Assembly (NCBI GenBank): GCA_945863035.1
Contig: CAMAZH010000007.1
Coordinates: 1-64,000, forward strand
DNA: 64,000 nt
Source of the DNA: Chitinophaga pinensis
GTDB taxonomy: Bacteria; Bacteroidota; Bacteroidia; Bacteroidales; GCA-2748055
Direction: 5' to 3'
The notes under the pieces were generated by a model that was not told the DNA's origin, ran no database searches, and was given only the letters and a program-made list of their open reading frames with translations. Every line of letters starts with the position of its first letter. Position 1 is the first letter of the stretch. Below are positions 39,857-48,945 of this stretch, piece after piece. The position numbers were made by a program, and so were the translations under genes.

Positions 39857-40990
39857 ATGTCTAACCGTTTCATTCATATCCTTATACTTTTTTTGCTTAT
39901 CTCAGCGGCTTGCATAGACAGTTCCCAAAAAAACGCTCAGTACCAAACCACGGCTAAAGACAGCCTGTCGTGTTGCATCTCCCCGTCGGACGCGTCAAAA
40001 TACGCCCTGATGATGCAACAGAGCGCTTCCAATGCGGCTGAAGTTCCCCAAGGAATGGTTTTAATTCCCGGAGGGGTTTTCAGCATGGGAGGACGGGATA
40101 AGAAATTCGCACGTCCCGACGAATTCCCGGTTCATAAAGTAAGTGTGAAAAGCTTTTATATGGATGAGCATGAGGTAACCAACAAGCAATTTGCAGAGTT
40201 CGTTAATGCAACAGGTTATGTAACCCTGGCAGAAATTGATCCTGATTGGGAAGAAATAAAAAAATCGCTGCCTCCGGGTACTCCAAAACCTCCGGCAGGA
40301 GTTCTTGTTGCCGGTTCGATGGAATTCAATCCGCCCGATCATCCGATTCCTCTCGACAACCATATGGCCTGGTGGAAATGGACTGTAGGAGCATCCTGGA
40401 AAACACCGGAGGGACCGGGCAGCAGCATTGAAGGAAAAGAAGAGTATCCGGTGGTACACATTAGCTGGGTTGATGCAAAAGCTTATGCCGACTGGGCAGG
40501 AAAAAGATTGCCAACCGAAGCTGAGTGGGAATACGCCGCCCGGGCAGGCAACGACGACTTTGTTTACCCCTGGGGAAATGAAGGTGTTGACAAGGGTGCA
40601 CCCAAAGCAAATACCTGGCAGGGAAACTTCCCAAACTACAATTCCAACAAGGACGGATTTTATTCCTCGGCACCTGTAAAAAGCTACCCACCTAACAACC
40701 TGGGCTTGTACGATATGGCGGGGAATGTATGGGAATGGTGCAGCGATTGGTTTCACTACGATTATTACTCCACATTCAGTCCGGACGAAATTGCCTATGA
40801 CCCTCAGGGGCCGGATCGAAGTTACGACCCAATGGAACCCATGGCACAGAAGAAAGTAATGCGGGGAGGCTCCTATCTGTGCAACGATTCATATTGTGCA
40901 GGTTACCGAGCTGCCGCAAGGATGAAATCAACTCCCGACTCAGCCACTCCGCATTGCGGATTCCGTTGTGTCAGGGATTTTGTTGAATAA
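39857..40990 (+). CDS. Formylglycine-generating enzyme (SUMF1 family), predicted lipoprotein
   Basis: Lipobox LISAACIDS; MVLIPGGVFSMGG; GKRLPTEAEWEYAARAG; GNVWEWCSDW; RGGSYLCNDSYCAGYRAAAR...HCGFRC with catalytic-type C-x4-C. Confidence 0.93.
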   Translation: MSNRFIHILILFLLISAACIDSSQKNAQYQTTAKDSLSCCISPSDASKYALMMQQSASNAAEVPQGMVLIPGGVFSMGGRDKKFARPDEFPVHKVSVKSFYMDEHEVTNKQFAEFVNATGYVTLAEIDPDWEEIKKSLPPGTPKPPAGVLVAGSMEFNPPDHPIPLDNHMAWWKWTVGASWKTPEGPGSSIEGKEEYPVVHISWVDAKAYADWAGKRLPTEAEWEYAARAGNDDFVYPWGNEGVDKGAPKANTWQGNFPNYNSNKDGFYSSAPVKSYPPNNLGLYDMAGNVWEWCSDWFHYDYYSTFSPDEIAYDPQGPDRSYDPMEPMAQKKVMRGGSYLCNDSYCAGYRAAARMKSTPDSATPHCGFRCVRDFVE

Positions 40991-42302
40991 AATTGCTGTA
41001 CCAATATCCCGATTCCTTGATAATTCTTTTTTGGGTGGGATAGTCAATGTAAACCAATCCAAACCTCGGCTTATACCCCTCAGCCCATTCGAAATTATCG
41101 GTAAAACTCCACACGAAATACCCGTTTACCTTAACCCCATCTTTTTTGGCGCGAAAAACCTGCTGAATATGCTGGTCTAAATAATGTATTCGTTTTCCAT
41201 CCTCAATTTTGTTGTTACTCAGGACATCCGGGAAAGCCGCACCGTTCTCCGTTACAATAATCTCTTTGAAACTCTTGTATTTACTAAACTTCACCAACAT
41301 CTCATAAATTCCCTCGGGATAAACCTCCCAATTCATATCGGTAGTTTCGACCCCTCTTGATTCGGCAGAAACAATACGTGCCCACAGCAAAGGAATAAAG
41401 GGGGATCGGGAAACCAGTTCGCGGGTATAGTTCTGCACCCCAATAAAATCCATATCAAAGGCCAGTTTTTGCTCATCTCCATCTTTGATATAAGGTTCGA
41501 GCCGCCGAAGCAATTTAAGATCTTTCACCGGATAGCCCAGGCCTGCAAGGGGTTCAACAAAAAGTCGGTTCAGAAGGGCATCTATTCGTTGAGCAGCGGC
41601 GATATCTTTAGAAGATTGGCTATAAGGCATAATATGCGAGGAGGAGAAAGTTGTACCGACCTTACAGTCCTCAACCATTGATCGAACTACCCGGCCTCCT
41701 TCTGCCTGACACATGGCAGCATGATGGGCAGCAGAAAGAAAACTCTTTAGTCCTTTCCGGCCCGGAGCATGCCGGCCCAGAAAGTATCCGACACCAGTAA
41801 AAACCATAGGCTCATTTAATACCATCCATCGTTTTACCCTATCTCCAAAATAAATTGTACAGACCTCTACATAGTCGGCAAACCATTTGATAATTTCCCG
41901 ATTGTTCCATCCCCCTTTCTTTTCGAGCTCGTATGGCAGATCCCAGTGATACAAGGTCACCCAGGGTTCAATGCCAAGTTCCAGGCAGAAATCTATTACG
42001 CGGTTGTAAAAATCAATACCATCGGGATTAATGGCCCCGGTTCCGTTAGGAATAATGCGGCTCCAGGAAATGGAAAACCTGTAGTTGGGAATTTTAAGCC
42101 GCGCCATTATAGATATGTCATGAGTATAATGATGGAAATAATCGCAGGCTGTATCTCCGTTTTGGTCCAGATGGATTTTCCCTTTAGTGTTGGCGAAAAC
42201 ATCCCAGATTGACTTACCTTTTCCTTCCACATCGCACCCACCTTCAATCTGGTAGGCAGCCGAGGATACCCCCCATTTGAAATCCTGTTCAAGATTGCTC
42301 AT
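40971..42302 (-). CDS. GH1 family beta-glucosidase-type glycosidase
   Basis: FKWGVSSAAYQIEGG, MVLNEPMVFT, IVTENGAAFPD, GYFVWSFTDNFEWAEGY; no signal peptide. Confidence 0.95.
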   Translation of the reverse strand: MSNLEQDFKWGVSSAAYQIEGGCDVEGKGKSIWDVFANTKGKIHLDQNGDTACDYFHHYTHDISIMARLKIPNYRFSISWSRIIPNGTGAINPDGIDFYNRVIDFCLELGIEPWVTLYHWDLPYELEKKGGWNNREIIKWFADYVEVCTIYFGDRVKRWMVLNEPMVFTGVGYFLGRHAPGRKGLKSFLSAAHHAAMCQAEGGRVVRSMVEDCKVGTTFSSSHIMPYSQSSKDIAAAQRIDALLNRLFVEPLAGLGYPVKDLKLLRRLEPYIKDGDEQKLAFDMDFIGVQNYTRELVSRSPFIPLLWARIVSAESRGVETTDMNWEVYPEGIYEMLVKFSKYKSFKEIIVTENGAAFPDVLSNNKIEDGKRIHYLDQHIQQVFRAKKDGVKVNGYFVWSFTDNFEWAEGYKPRFGLVYIDYPTQKRIIKESGYWYSNFIQQNP

Positions 42303-42319
42303 TAAAAATTGATTTTTGC

Positions 42320-43402
42320 CTAGAGCTGTTTTGAAATTTTTTTGATGACCTTGTTTCTGAATTTTCTGAGTGAACGGGGAATGCTACCCTGCTTTGGTTC
42401 TCCGGGATTTATTTCGGCCAGGTGATCGTCAAGTAGTTTATTAAGGATCTCTTCCGTTTGGTCGGGAAAATCGGCCTTAATAATCTGTCCTTCTGAAATC
42501 CAGTTTTTAATCCTGTCAAGGTTCTCCTCCTTCAGACTCTTCATAACAGGAACTCCCATTTGCTTCAGGGCAGCAGCATTGCATTGTTGCTCGTATTGAC
42601 CTTTCATGGGAATAACCATTAACTTTTTGCCCATAAAGAGTGCTTCGGCAGGTGTTTCAAAGCCTGCACCACAGAGAATCCCTTCGGAGGTTGCCATGCT
42701 TTCAATAAATGCTTCATTGTCAATAGGAAAAACAAGGATATTATCTTCGCTGTAGCTCTTTTTGCTGTGTTTTGTAAAAACCTGCCAACGGGTGTCTTTA
42801 CATTGCTTCAGAACTTTAATTATCCTTTTATCGTGGTAAGCAGGAAGGTATACTACGTAATGGCCCTTATTCTCAATAACCTGATCTCGTATCTGCTTTC
42901 GGATAACCGGAGGGAAAATATTCCGGTCATAAGCTTTGAAATGAAAGCCATAATGAACGGTTGCCGGAGCATAGTTCATCAGGATGGCTCGCCCCAGCAT
43001 ATCTGTTTTTTTGGGCTGAGGGGCATTCTCATTCAAAACGGCCGACTGGTGGCTTAAGGCAATGCATTTCAGATTCTTAAAATTGCAAGCCCAAGCCGAA
43101 ACCGGTTCAAAGTCATTTATTATAAGATCGTAATTCTCAACCGGAAGCGAGTTAATCTCTGAAAACAAGCCCTTGAGGTTGCTTTTCCGATAGGTTTCAA
43201 GAAAATCGACTCCTCCTTTCTCCCCAAAAATAAAACTCAAACCTTTAAATTTATAACTAATATGAAAGGGTAACTCAACATCTGCCTGGGTGCCACTTAC
43301 CAAAATGTCAACTGTGTGGTTCTTTTGCAACAATGGAATAATATCCCTTGCCCGACTCAGGTGCCCGTTGCCGGTTCCCTGCACTGCATATAGGATCTTC
43401 AT
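42320..43402 (-). CDS. MurG/GT28-like glycosyltransferase family protein
   Basis: ILYAVQGTGNGHLSRARDIIPLL N-terminus and GILCGAGFETPAEALFMGKKLMVIPMKGQYEQQCNAAALKQMG acceptor/donor motif. Confidence 0.88.
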   Translation of the reverse strand: MKILYAVQGTGNGHLSRARDIIPLLQKNHTVDILVSGTQADVELPFHISYKFKGLSFIFGEKGGVDFLETYRKSNLKGLFSEINSLPVENYDLIINDFEPVSAWACNFKNLKCIALSHQSAVLNENAPQPKKTDMLGRAILMNYAPATVHYGFHFKAYDRNIFPPVIRKQIRDQVIENKGHYVVYLPAYHDKRIIKVLKQCKDTRWQVFTKHSKKSYSEDNILVFPIDNEAFIESMATSEGILCGAGFETPAEALFMGKKLMVIPMKGQYEQQCNAAALKQMGVPVMKSLKEENLDRIKNWISEGQIIKADFPDQTEEILNKLLDDHLAEINPGEPKQGSIPRSLRKFRNKVIKKISKQL

Positions 43403-44256
43403 CTTTTCATGCTATTAAATTCCAGCAGCATATTATCAAAAAGTTGGGAATTGTTAAGATCGACTTCATCCTCATCTTTCTGAAACTTCATTTTCAGTTT
43501 GTCGCTCTCTTTGAATTTAAAAATTTTCCATTTCCCCTTTGAGTATTCAAGAGCCGATAAACTTTCCACCCAATCGCCCGAATTCAGATAGGTAATCTTT
43601 CCCTGCTCATTCGATATGGTTCTGATTTCGGGATGGTGAATATGTCCGCAAACAACATAATCGAAATTATTGCTGATTCCAATATCAGCTGCCGTTTGCT
43701 CGAAATCGTTGATGAAGGAGACCGCAAGCTTAACGCTATCCTTTATCTTTTTTGACAGCGACAATTTGCCTTTTCTGAAGATCTTTTCAGATACAAAATT
43801 AAAAAGGCGGTTGATTAGGATCAAGGTATCATAACCTATGGCACCCATTCGGGCCAGCCATTTTGAGTGCTGCATGGTTACATCAAACACATCCCCATGA
43901 AAAACCCATGCCTTTTTACCCTCTGGCAGGTCGAGCACCAGTTTGTTTACGATATGGAGAGAACCCATCTTCAAGCCTTCAAACTTACGGAGCATCTCAT
44001 CGTGGTTACCGGTTACATAATAGGTGGTAACTCCTTTTCCCATCCAACTGAACAGATGTTTCACCACTTTCATGTGGCTTTTAGGCCAGTATTTCTTGCT
44101 GAATTGCCAGATATCAATAATATCCCCGTTAAGAATAACCATTTTTGGTTTGACTCCCTTTAAATATTGGAGCAGCTCTTTTGCATGGCATCCGTATGTG
44201 CCGAGGTGGATATCCGAAAGAACCAGTATATCCAGCTTTCGTCTGTTTTTTCTCAT
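43399..44256 (-). CDS. UDP-2,3-diacylglucosamine diphosphatase-like metallophosphoesterase (LpxH type)
   Basis: VLSDIHLGTYG, LNGDIIDIW, TGNHDEML, FHGDVFD, CGHIHHPEI. Confidence 0.88.
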   Translation of the reverse strand: MRKNRRKLDILVLSDIHLGTYGCHAKELLQYLKGVKPKMVILNGDIIDIWQFSKKYWPKSHMKVVKHLFSWMGKGVTTYYVTGNHDEMLRKFEGLKMGSLHIVNKLVLDLPEGKKAWVFHGDVFDVTMQHSKWLARMGAIGYDTLILINRLFNFVSEKIFRKGKLSLSKKIKDSVKLAVSFINDFEQTAADIGISNNFDYVVCGHIHHPEIRTISNEQGKITYLNSGDWVESLSALEYSKGKWKIFKFKESDKLKMKFQKDEDEVDLNNSQLFDNMLLEFNSMKR

Positions 44257-44622
44257 TCTGACGAATTAATGTTTTAGGGTTGGGTAGAAATCCACGAAAA
44301 GAGATACAAGCAAAAATGAAACATAAACTTCTGTCCGGCAGAGGAATTTTGCGAATCCATTTTTTAGGAGAGAAAACTTTCTGGAGTGCTTACCCTTTCT
44401 GAAAAAGTATGCTTTCTTAAATTGATGAGGATGATTCGATGTCATAATAATAAGTTTTCCAAAACTACCCCCATCTTATAAACTGAACATGAACCAGGTG
44501 TTACTAAATTGTTAATCCTCAAAGTAATGGGTTCGCGGCTAAATTTGTTGGTAAATCAATTGAGATATCCTTTCAGGTATTTTCAAAATGCGTAAATTTG
44601 AATACCAAAATCCCGGACTTGC

Positions 44623-46092
44623 ATGAATCTCACCTTTGACAATGTATTGCTAATAGGTTCATTGCTTTTGTTTGTCAGTTTGTTGGCAAGCCGAAGTGCA
44701 AAGTTTGGCATCCCGGCCCTTCTGTTGTTTCTCCTTGTGGGAATGCTGGCAGGTTCTGAAGGTCTGGGAGGGATTAATTTTTACGACCCTGCAATTGCAA
44801 AGTTCATCGGCTCGGTTGCTTTGAGTTTCATCCTTTTTTCCGGAGGACTCGAAACCCGTTGGACGGATATCAAACCTGTTCTATGGCAAGGTATAGCCTT
44901 GTCAACTCTAGGCGTGTTAATCACAGCTCTGACAATCGGTCTGCTGGTTACTACTTTCACTGATTTTTCTCTTCTCGAGGGATTATTACTGGGCGCCATT
45001 GTGTCGTCAACCGATGCGGCGGCTGTTTTCTCCATATTGCGCTCCAAGAGCATCGGGTTAAAAGGGAGAATAAGGCCCATCCTGGAGTTGGAAAGCGGAA
45101 GCAACGACCCCATGGCTTATTTCCTAACCATCGTGTTCACCTATTTGCTTGTGAACAAAGATGCCAGCTATGCTTCCCTTATACCCATGTTTTTTACCCA
45201 AATGGCCTTGGGTGGAATCATCGGCTATGTAATGGGTGTTGTAATGCACCGTGCAATCAACTGGATAAAACTTGAATTCGAAGGCTTGTATTCGGTTCTC
45301 CTGCTCACATTTGTTTTCTTTATTTTTTCGTTCACCGAATTTATTGGAGGAAATGCTTTTCTGGCTGTTTACATCTCAGCTTGTGTTCTGGGCAACCGCG
45401 ATTTCATTCACAAAAAGAGCTTGATCAAACATTTTGACGGAAACGCATGGATGATGCAGATAATACTATTTGTAACCCTTGGGCTTTTGGTTTTCCCCAG
45501 TCAGATCATTCCTCAAATAGGTTTGGGAATTTTGATTTCCCTGCTGCTGATTTTTGTTGCCAGGCCGATAAGCGTATTCATATCTCTGGCGTTTTTCAAA
45601 TTGGGAGCCCGCAAGAAATTCTTTATCTCATGGGTGGGACTGAGGGGTGCCGTGCCGATTGTGCTTGCCACCTTCCCCCTTACCGCGGGAATCGATAAGG
45701 CAAACACCATTTTCAACCTTGTGTTTTTCATTTCCCTTACCTCTGTGTTGATCCAGGGAACAAGCCTGCCCATGGTAGCCCGTTGGCTTAAACTGATTGT
45801 ACCTGTAAGCTTGAAAAAACAATCTGTGCTGGATCTGGAACTTGCCTGGAAAACCAAATCCATTTTCCGAACGGTCCATATCGATTCGGATTTTAGCTGT
45901 GTCGGCAAATCCATTGTTGATTTGGGCTTGCCAAACTCCATTATCATTGCATTGATCGAAAGAAATAACAAGTTTTTCATTTCCGACGGATCAACCAAAC
46001 TGATGAAAGGCGACAGCCTTTATATTATGGCCGATGATGTGAATGCAATTGAAAAACTGTACACTTGTATTGGGAAGCATGTTGAAGTATGA
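44623..46092 (+). CDS. K+/H+ antiporter, CvrA/NhaP2-type CPA1 with TrkA-C-like tail
   Basis: Multi-TM; SSTDAAAVFSILRSKSIGLKGRIRPILELESGSNDPMAYFLT; VGLRGAVPIVLATFPLTAGI; C-terminal regulatory tail. Confidence 0.93.
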   Translation: MNLTFDNVLLIGSLLLFVSLLASRSAKFGIPALLLFLLVGMLAGSEGLGGINFYDPAIAKFIGSVALSFILFSGGLETRWTDIKPVLWQGIALSTLGVLITALTIGLLVTTFTDFSLLEGLLLGAIVSSTDAAAVFSILRSKSIGLKGRIRPILELESGSNDPMAYFLTIVFTYLLVNKDASYASLIPMFFTQMALGGIIGYVMGVVMHRAINWIKLEFEGLYSVLLLTFVFFIFSFTEFIGGNAFLAVYISACVLGNRDFIHKKSLIKHFDGNAWMMQIILFVTLGLLVFPSQIIPQIGLGILISLLLIFVARPISVFISLAFFKLGARKKFFISWVGLRGAVPIVLATFPLTAGIDKANTIFNLVFFISLTSVLIQGTSLPMVARWLKLIVPVSLKKQSVLDLELAWKTKSIFRTVHIDSDFSCVGKSIVDLGLPNSIIIALIERNNKFFISDGSTKLMKGDSLYIMADDVNAIEKLYTCIGKHVEV

Positions 46093-46116
46093 GTTATACC
46101 AATTTAAAAAAAAACG

Positions 46117-46665
46117 ATGACTGGAAAATCTTGTATAATTATCACCGGGGCGTTTTTAGCTACCTCGCTTTTTACCGGGTGCATCGAGGATACCCCTTCA
46201 CCAATAACTGTTCCAAGCCATACGGAATTTGATGCGAGCAACTTCCTTTTAAAGGAGAACAACAGCATCAAAAAGGTTCGCGGACAGGTTTTGTATTTAC
46301 CAATCTATTCCAACGTACCTTATTTTGAACACGACAAAAGCTATGATCTGAGCGCCTTTATAGCAATTCATAATACCGATCTGTTTAATACCATGAAAAT
46401 CACAAAGGTTCTCTTCTTTGATAATGATGGTAAACTTGTGGCCGATTACCTCGAAAAGGAGACCATTCTTTTACCCTTGGCGGCAACAAATTATTTTGTC
46501 CCGGAAAAAGATAACAGCGGTACCGGAGCTAATTTTATTGTAGAATGGGTTTCCGACTCATTGATAAATGAACCTTTAATAGAATCTGTAATGGTTGGTT
46601 TGAAGTTTAATCAGGGCGTATCCTTTTTAAGTAGCGGAAGAATCATGAGGGAGATTACCAACTGA
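46117..46665 (+). CDS. DUF3124-like lipoprotein
   Basis: Lipobox ATSLFTGC; VRGQVLYLPIYSNVPYFEHDKSYDLSAFIAIHNTD pattern. Confidence 0.8.
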   Translation: MTGKSCIIITGAFLATSLFTGCIEDTPSPITVPSHTEFDASNFLLKENNSIKKVRGQVLYLPIYSNVPYFEHDKSYDLSAFIAIHNTDLFNTMKITKVLFFDNDGKLVADYLEKETILLPLAATNYFVPEKDNSGTGANFIVEWVSDSLINEPLIESVMVGLKFNQGVSFLSSGRIMREITN

Positions 46666-46878
46666 TCGACACTGCACCGATTCATCAAAATCATTGTTGG
46701 TTTTGTAAGGACTCACAAAGGAGTTGAATGGGTAAGAATTTATTTTATAATATGAAAAAATTGGCATTCTGAAATTTGACAAGCAACACAAATCAATTTG
46801 GAACATTTGATTCTTTAAGTGTTTTCCAAACTTGTACCAAATATTTTACACATAAGAAAACCGGTTATAAGCTCGAAA

Positions 46879-48945
46879 ATGATTAAACGGAAACGGATAC
46901 ATTTTACCCATGCTGTTTTTATGTTGTACGGGTATGCAAAATCAAGAATTCTTGAACAATTGCGATCCGTTTCATTTATAATTATTTACTTGATTTTTTT
47001 TCAGGTTGTTATTCTAAGAGTTCCATTGGCTAATGCTTTTGGCACCGCTGGGGGTATCTCTCTGGTGATTTTCGGACTTGCATTCTTTTTGGAAGGACTG
47101 ATACTAGGTTTAATGCCTTTGGGAGAGAGGGTTGGCGTCAAACTGCCCAACAAGGTTGGCATTATACTTATTGCCTTATTCGGGCTCCTGCTGGGTTTTG
47201 GCGCAACTTATGCTGAACCTGCCATAAGTGCATTGCGAACCGCCGGCTCCACAGTAACGGCATGGGATTCCCCTCTTTTGTTCATGTTATTGGAGCGTAA
47301 TGCCGATATGCTTGTTTTTTCAGTTGGGATTGGTGTGGGTGTGGCTGTTGCGTTGGGAATGTTCAGGTTTTACTACAACTGGTCGATCAAACCCATTATT
47401 CTTATCCTGATTCCAATGCTCTTGGTTATAACCGTTGCAGTAAGTCTCAACGAGAATACATCAAAACTGATAGGTCTGGCTTGGGATTGCGGCGCAGTTA
47501 CAACGGGTGCAGTAACCGTTCCATTGGTTCTGGCTTTGGGAATTGGTGTATCCAGAGCGTCCAATAAAGGAAAGGGTTCAAGCGGAGGATTTGGAATAAT
47601 TCTCCTTGCATCTGCCTTTCCGGTTCTCAGCGTGCTAATATTGGGTATCGTTCTAAATTTCAGCACCCCTTTGCCTACCTCGGAAAGCGAATTCTTCTCT
47701 CATGCTTCCCGGGAAAAAAGCCTGTTGCTATTTGATAATGAAGAGCATCTTTTAAAACATGCCTTTACTCATGGCAGCGAAGATGGTCGCAGGGCATACT
47801 TTTCAGACAGTGCAGCATATGCAAAGGCAATAAATTCACTACAGGACAGTTCCTCTGCAAGGCTTGCTCTCCTGGGGAATATGCCGATTTCAAAATGGAT
47901 AATTCAAAGAGCCTCCGAACATGAGCGCGATGTCCTGGCTACAGTTAATCTGTCCAAAATTGAAAATTCCGATTCCTTGTCTTTTGGAAAAACCCTTCTG
48001 CAAGAATCCTCCAATGGCCTTCGGGCAGTTATCCCTTTAACCCTTTTGCTTCTGCTGGTCCTCATCGTTTTTCTGAAAGAGAAACTCAGGTATAAAGATG
48101 AGATTGCCCTAGGCATTTTCTTTACCCTGATTGGAATGACACTGCTGACTTCAGGTATTCGGCTTGGGTTAGCCTCACTGGGAAGCGAAGTTGGTGCCCA
48201 GCTCCCACGTGCATTTGCAAGTGAGGAGAAATTTGCCAACCGAATGGTTATCAATAATTTTGACACTTTGATTCTTTATAAAGGGATATCAGCTGACGGG
48301 ACACAAAGAGCCTTTTTCAACATGATAGAGAATGATGAGATAACCCGCATTGAATTCAAGGAGGATCAGTATGATCCGAAAATGCTGAGCTACGAACATA
48401 TAATTAACTCAAAACCCTTATTTGGCAGCAGGCTTACTGCGCTGGGCATTGCACTTGTTCTGTTTTTCGCCTTTGGTATGGGCTACGGGGCCACTCTTGC
48501 GGAACCCGCATTAAATGCCCTTGGAATGACGGTTGAAGGCTTGACGGTTGGGACCATAAAACGGACTCAGATTGTGCAGGTAGTCTCGGTAGGGGTTGGC
48601 ATCGGAATCGCCCTGGGCCTGTCGAGGATCTTATTCGATTTTCCACTTTTATGGCTTATCGTCCCATCCTACCTTCTCCTTATTCCACTAACAATTTGGA
48701 GCGAGGAAGAATTCACAGCCATTGCATGGGATAGTGGCGGAGTAACCACCGGACCGGTTACTGTTCCTTTGGTTTTGGCAATGGGACTTAGTATCGGGGG
48801 TGAATTAAACATCGTTGACGGTTTTGGAGTTCTCGCCTTGGCTTCGGCGCTTCCCATCATCACCGTGCTTTTGTTTGGCTTATACACCCGCTCAAATCAG
48901 AGACGTTCTATTCAGAAAAGAATAAAGGCAGATGCAAATGGCTAA
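46879..48945 (+). CDS. DUF1538 integral membrane protein (two homologous halves); ORF extends to 46819
   Basis: Multi-TM; duplicated motifs GATYAEPAISAL/GATLAEPALNAL and AWDCGAVTTGAVTVPLVLALG/AWDSGGVTTGPVTVPLVLAMG. Confidence 0.9.
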   Translation: MIKRKRIHFTHAVFMLYGYAKSRILEQLRSVSFIIIYLIFFQVVILRVPLANAFGTAGGISLVIFGLAFFLEGLILGLMPLGERVGVKLPNKVGIILIALFGLLLGFGATYAEPAISALRTAGSTVTAWDSPLLFMLLERNADMLVFSVGIGVGVAVALGMFRFYYNWSIKPIILILIPMLLVITVAVSLNENTSKLIGLAWDCGAVTTGAVTVPLVLALGIGVSRASNKGKGSSGGFGIILLASAFPVLSVLILGIVLNFSTPLPTSESEFFSHASREKSLLLFDNEEHLLKHAFTHGSEDGRRAYFSDSAAYAKAINSLQDSSSARLALLGNMPISKWIIQRASEHERDVLATVNLSKIENSDSLSFGKTLLQESSNGLRAVIPLTLLLLLVLIVFLKEKLRYKDEIALGIFFTLIGMTLLTSGIRLGLASLGSEVGAQLPRAFASEEKFANRMVINNFDTLILYKGISADGTQRAFFNMIENDEITRIEFKEDQYDPKMLSYEHIINSKPLFGSRLTALGIALVLFFAFGMGYGATLAEPALNALGMTVEGLTVGTIKRTQIVQVVSVGVGIGIALGLSRILFDFPLLWLIVPSYLLLIPLTIWSEEEFTAIAWDSGGVTTGPVTVPLVLAMGLSIGGELNIVDGFGVLALASALPIITVLLFGLYTRSNQRRSIQKRIKADANG

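Noticed and set aside
40061-40756. 231-aa minus-strand ORF antisense to the FGE gene
   Set aside because: FGE frame has full family motifs; antisense frame has none.
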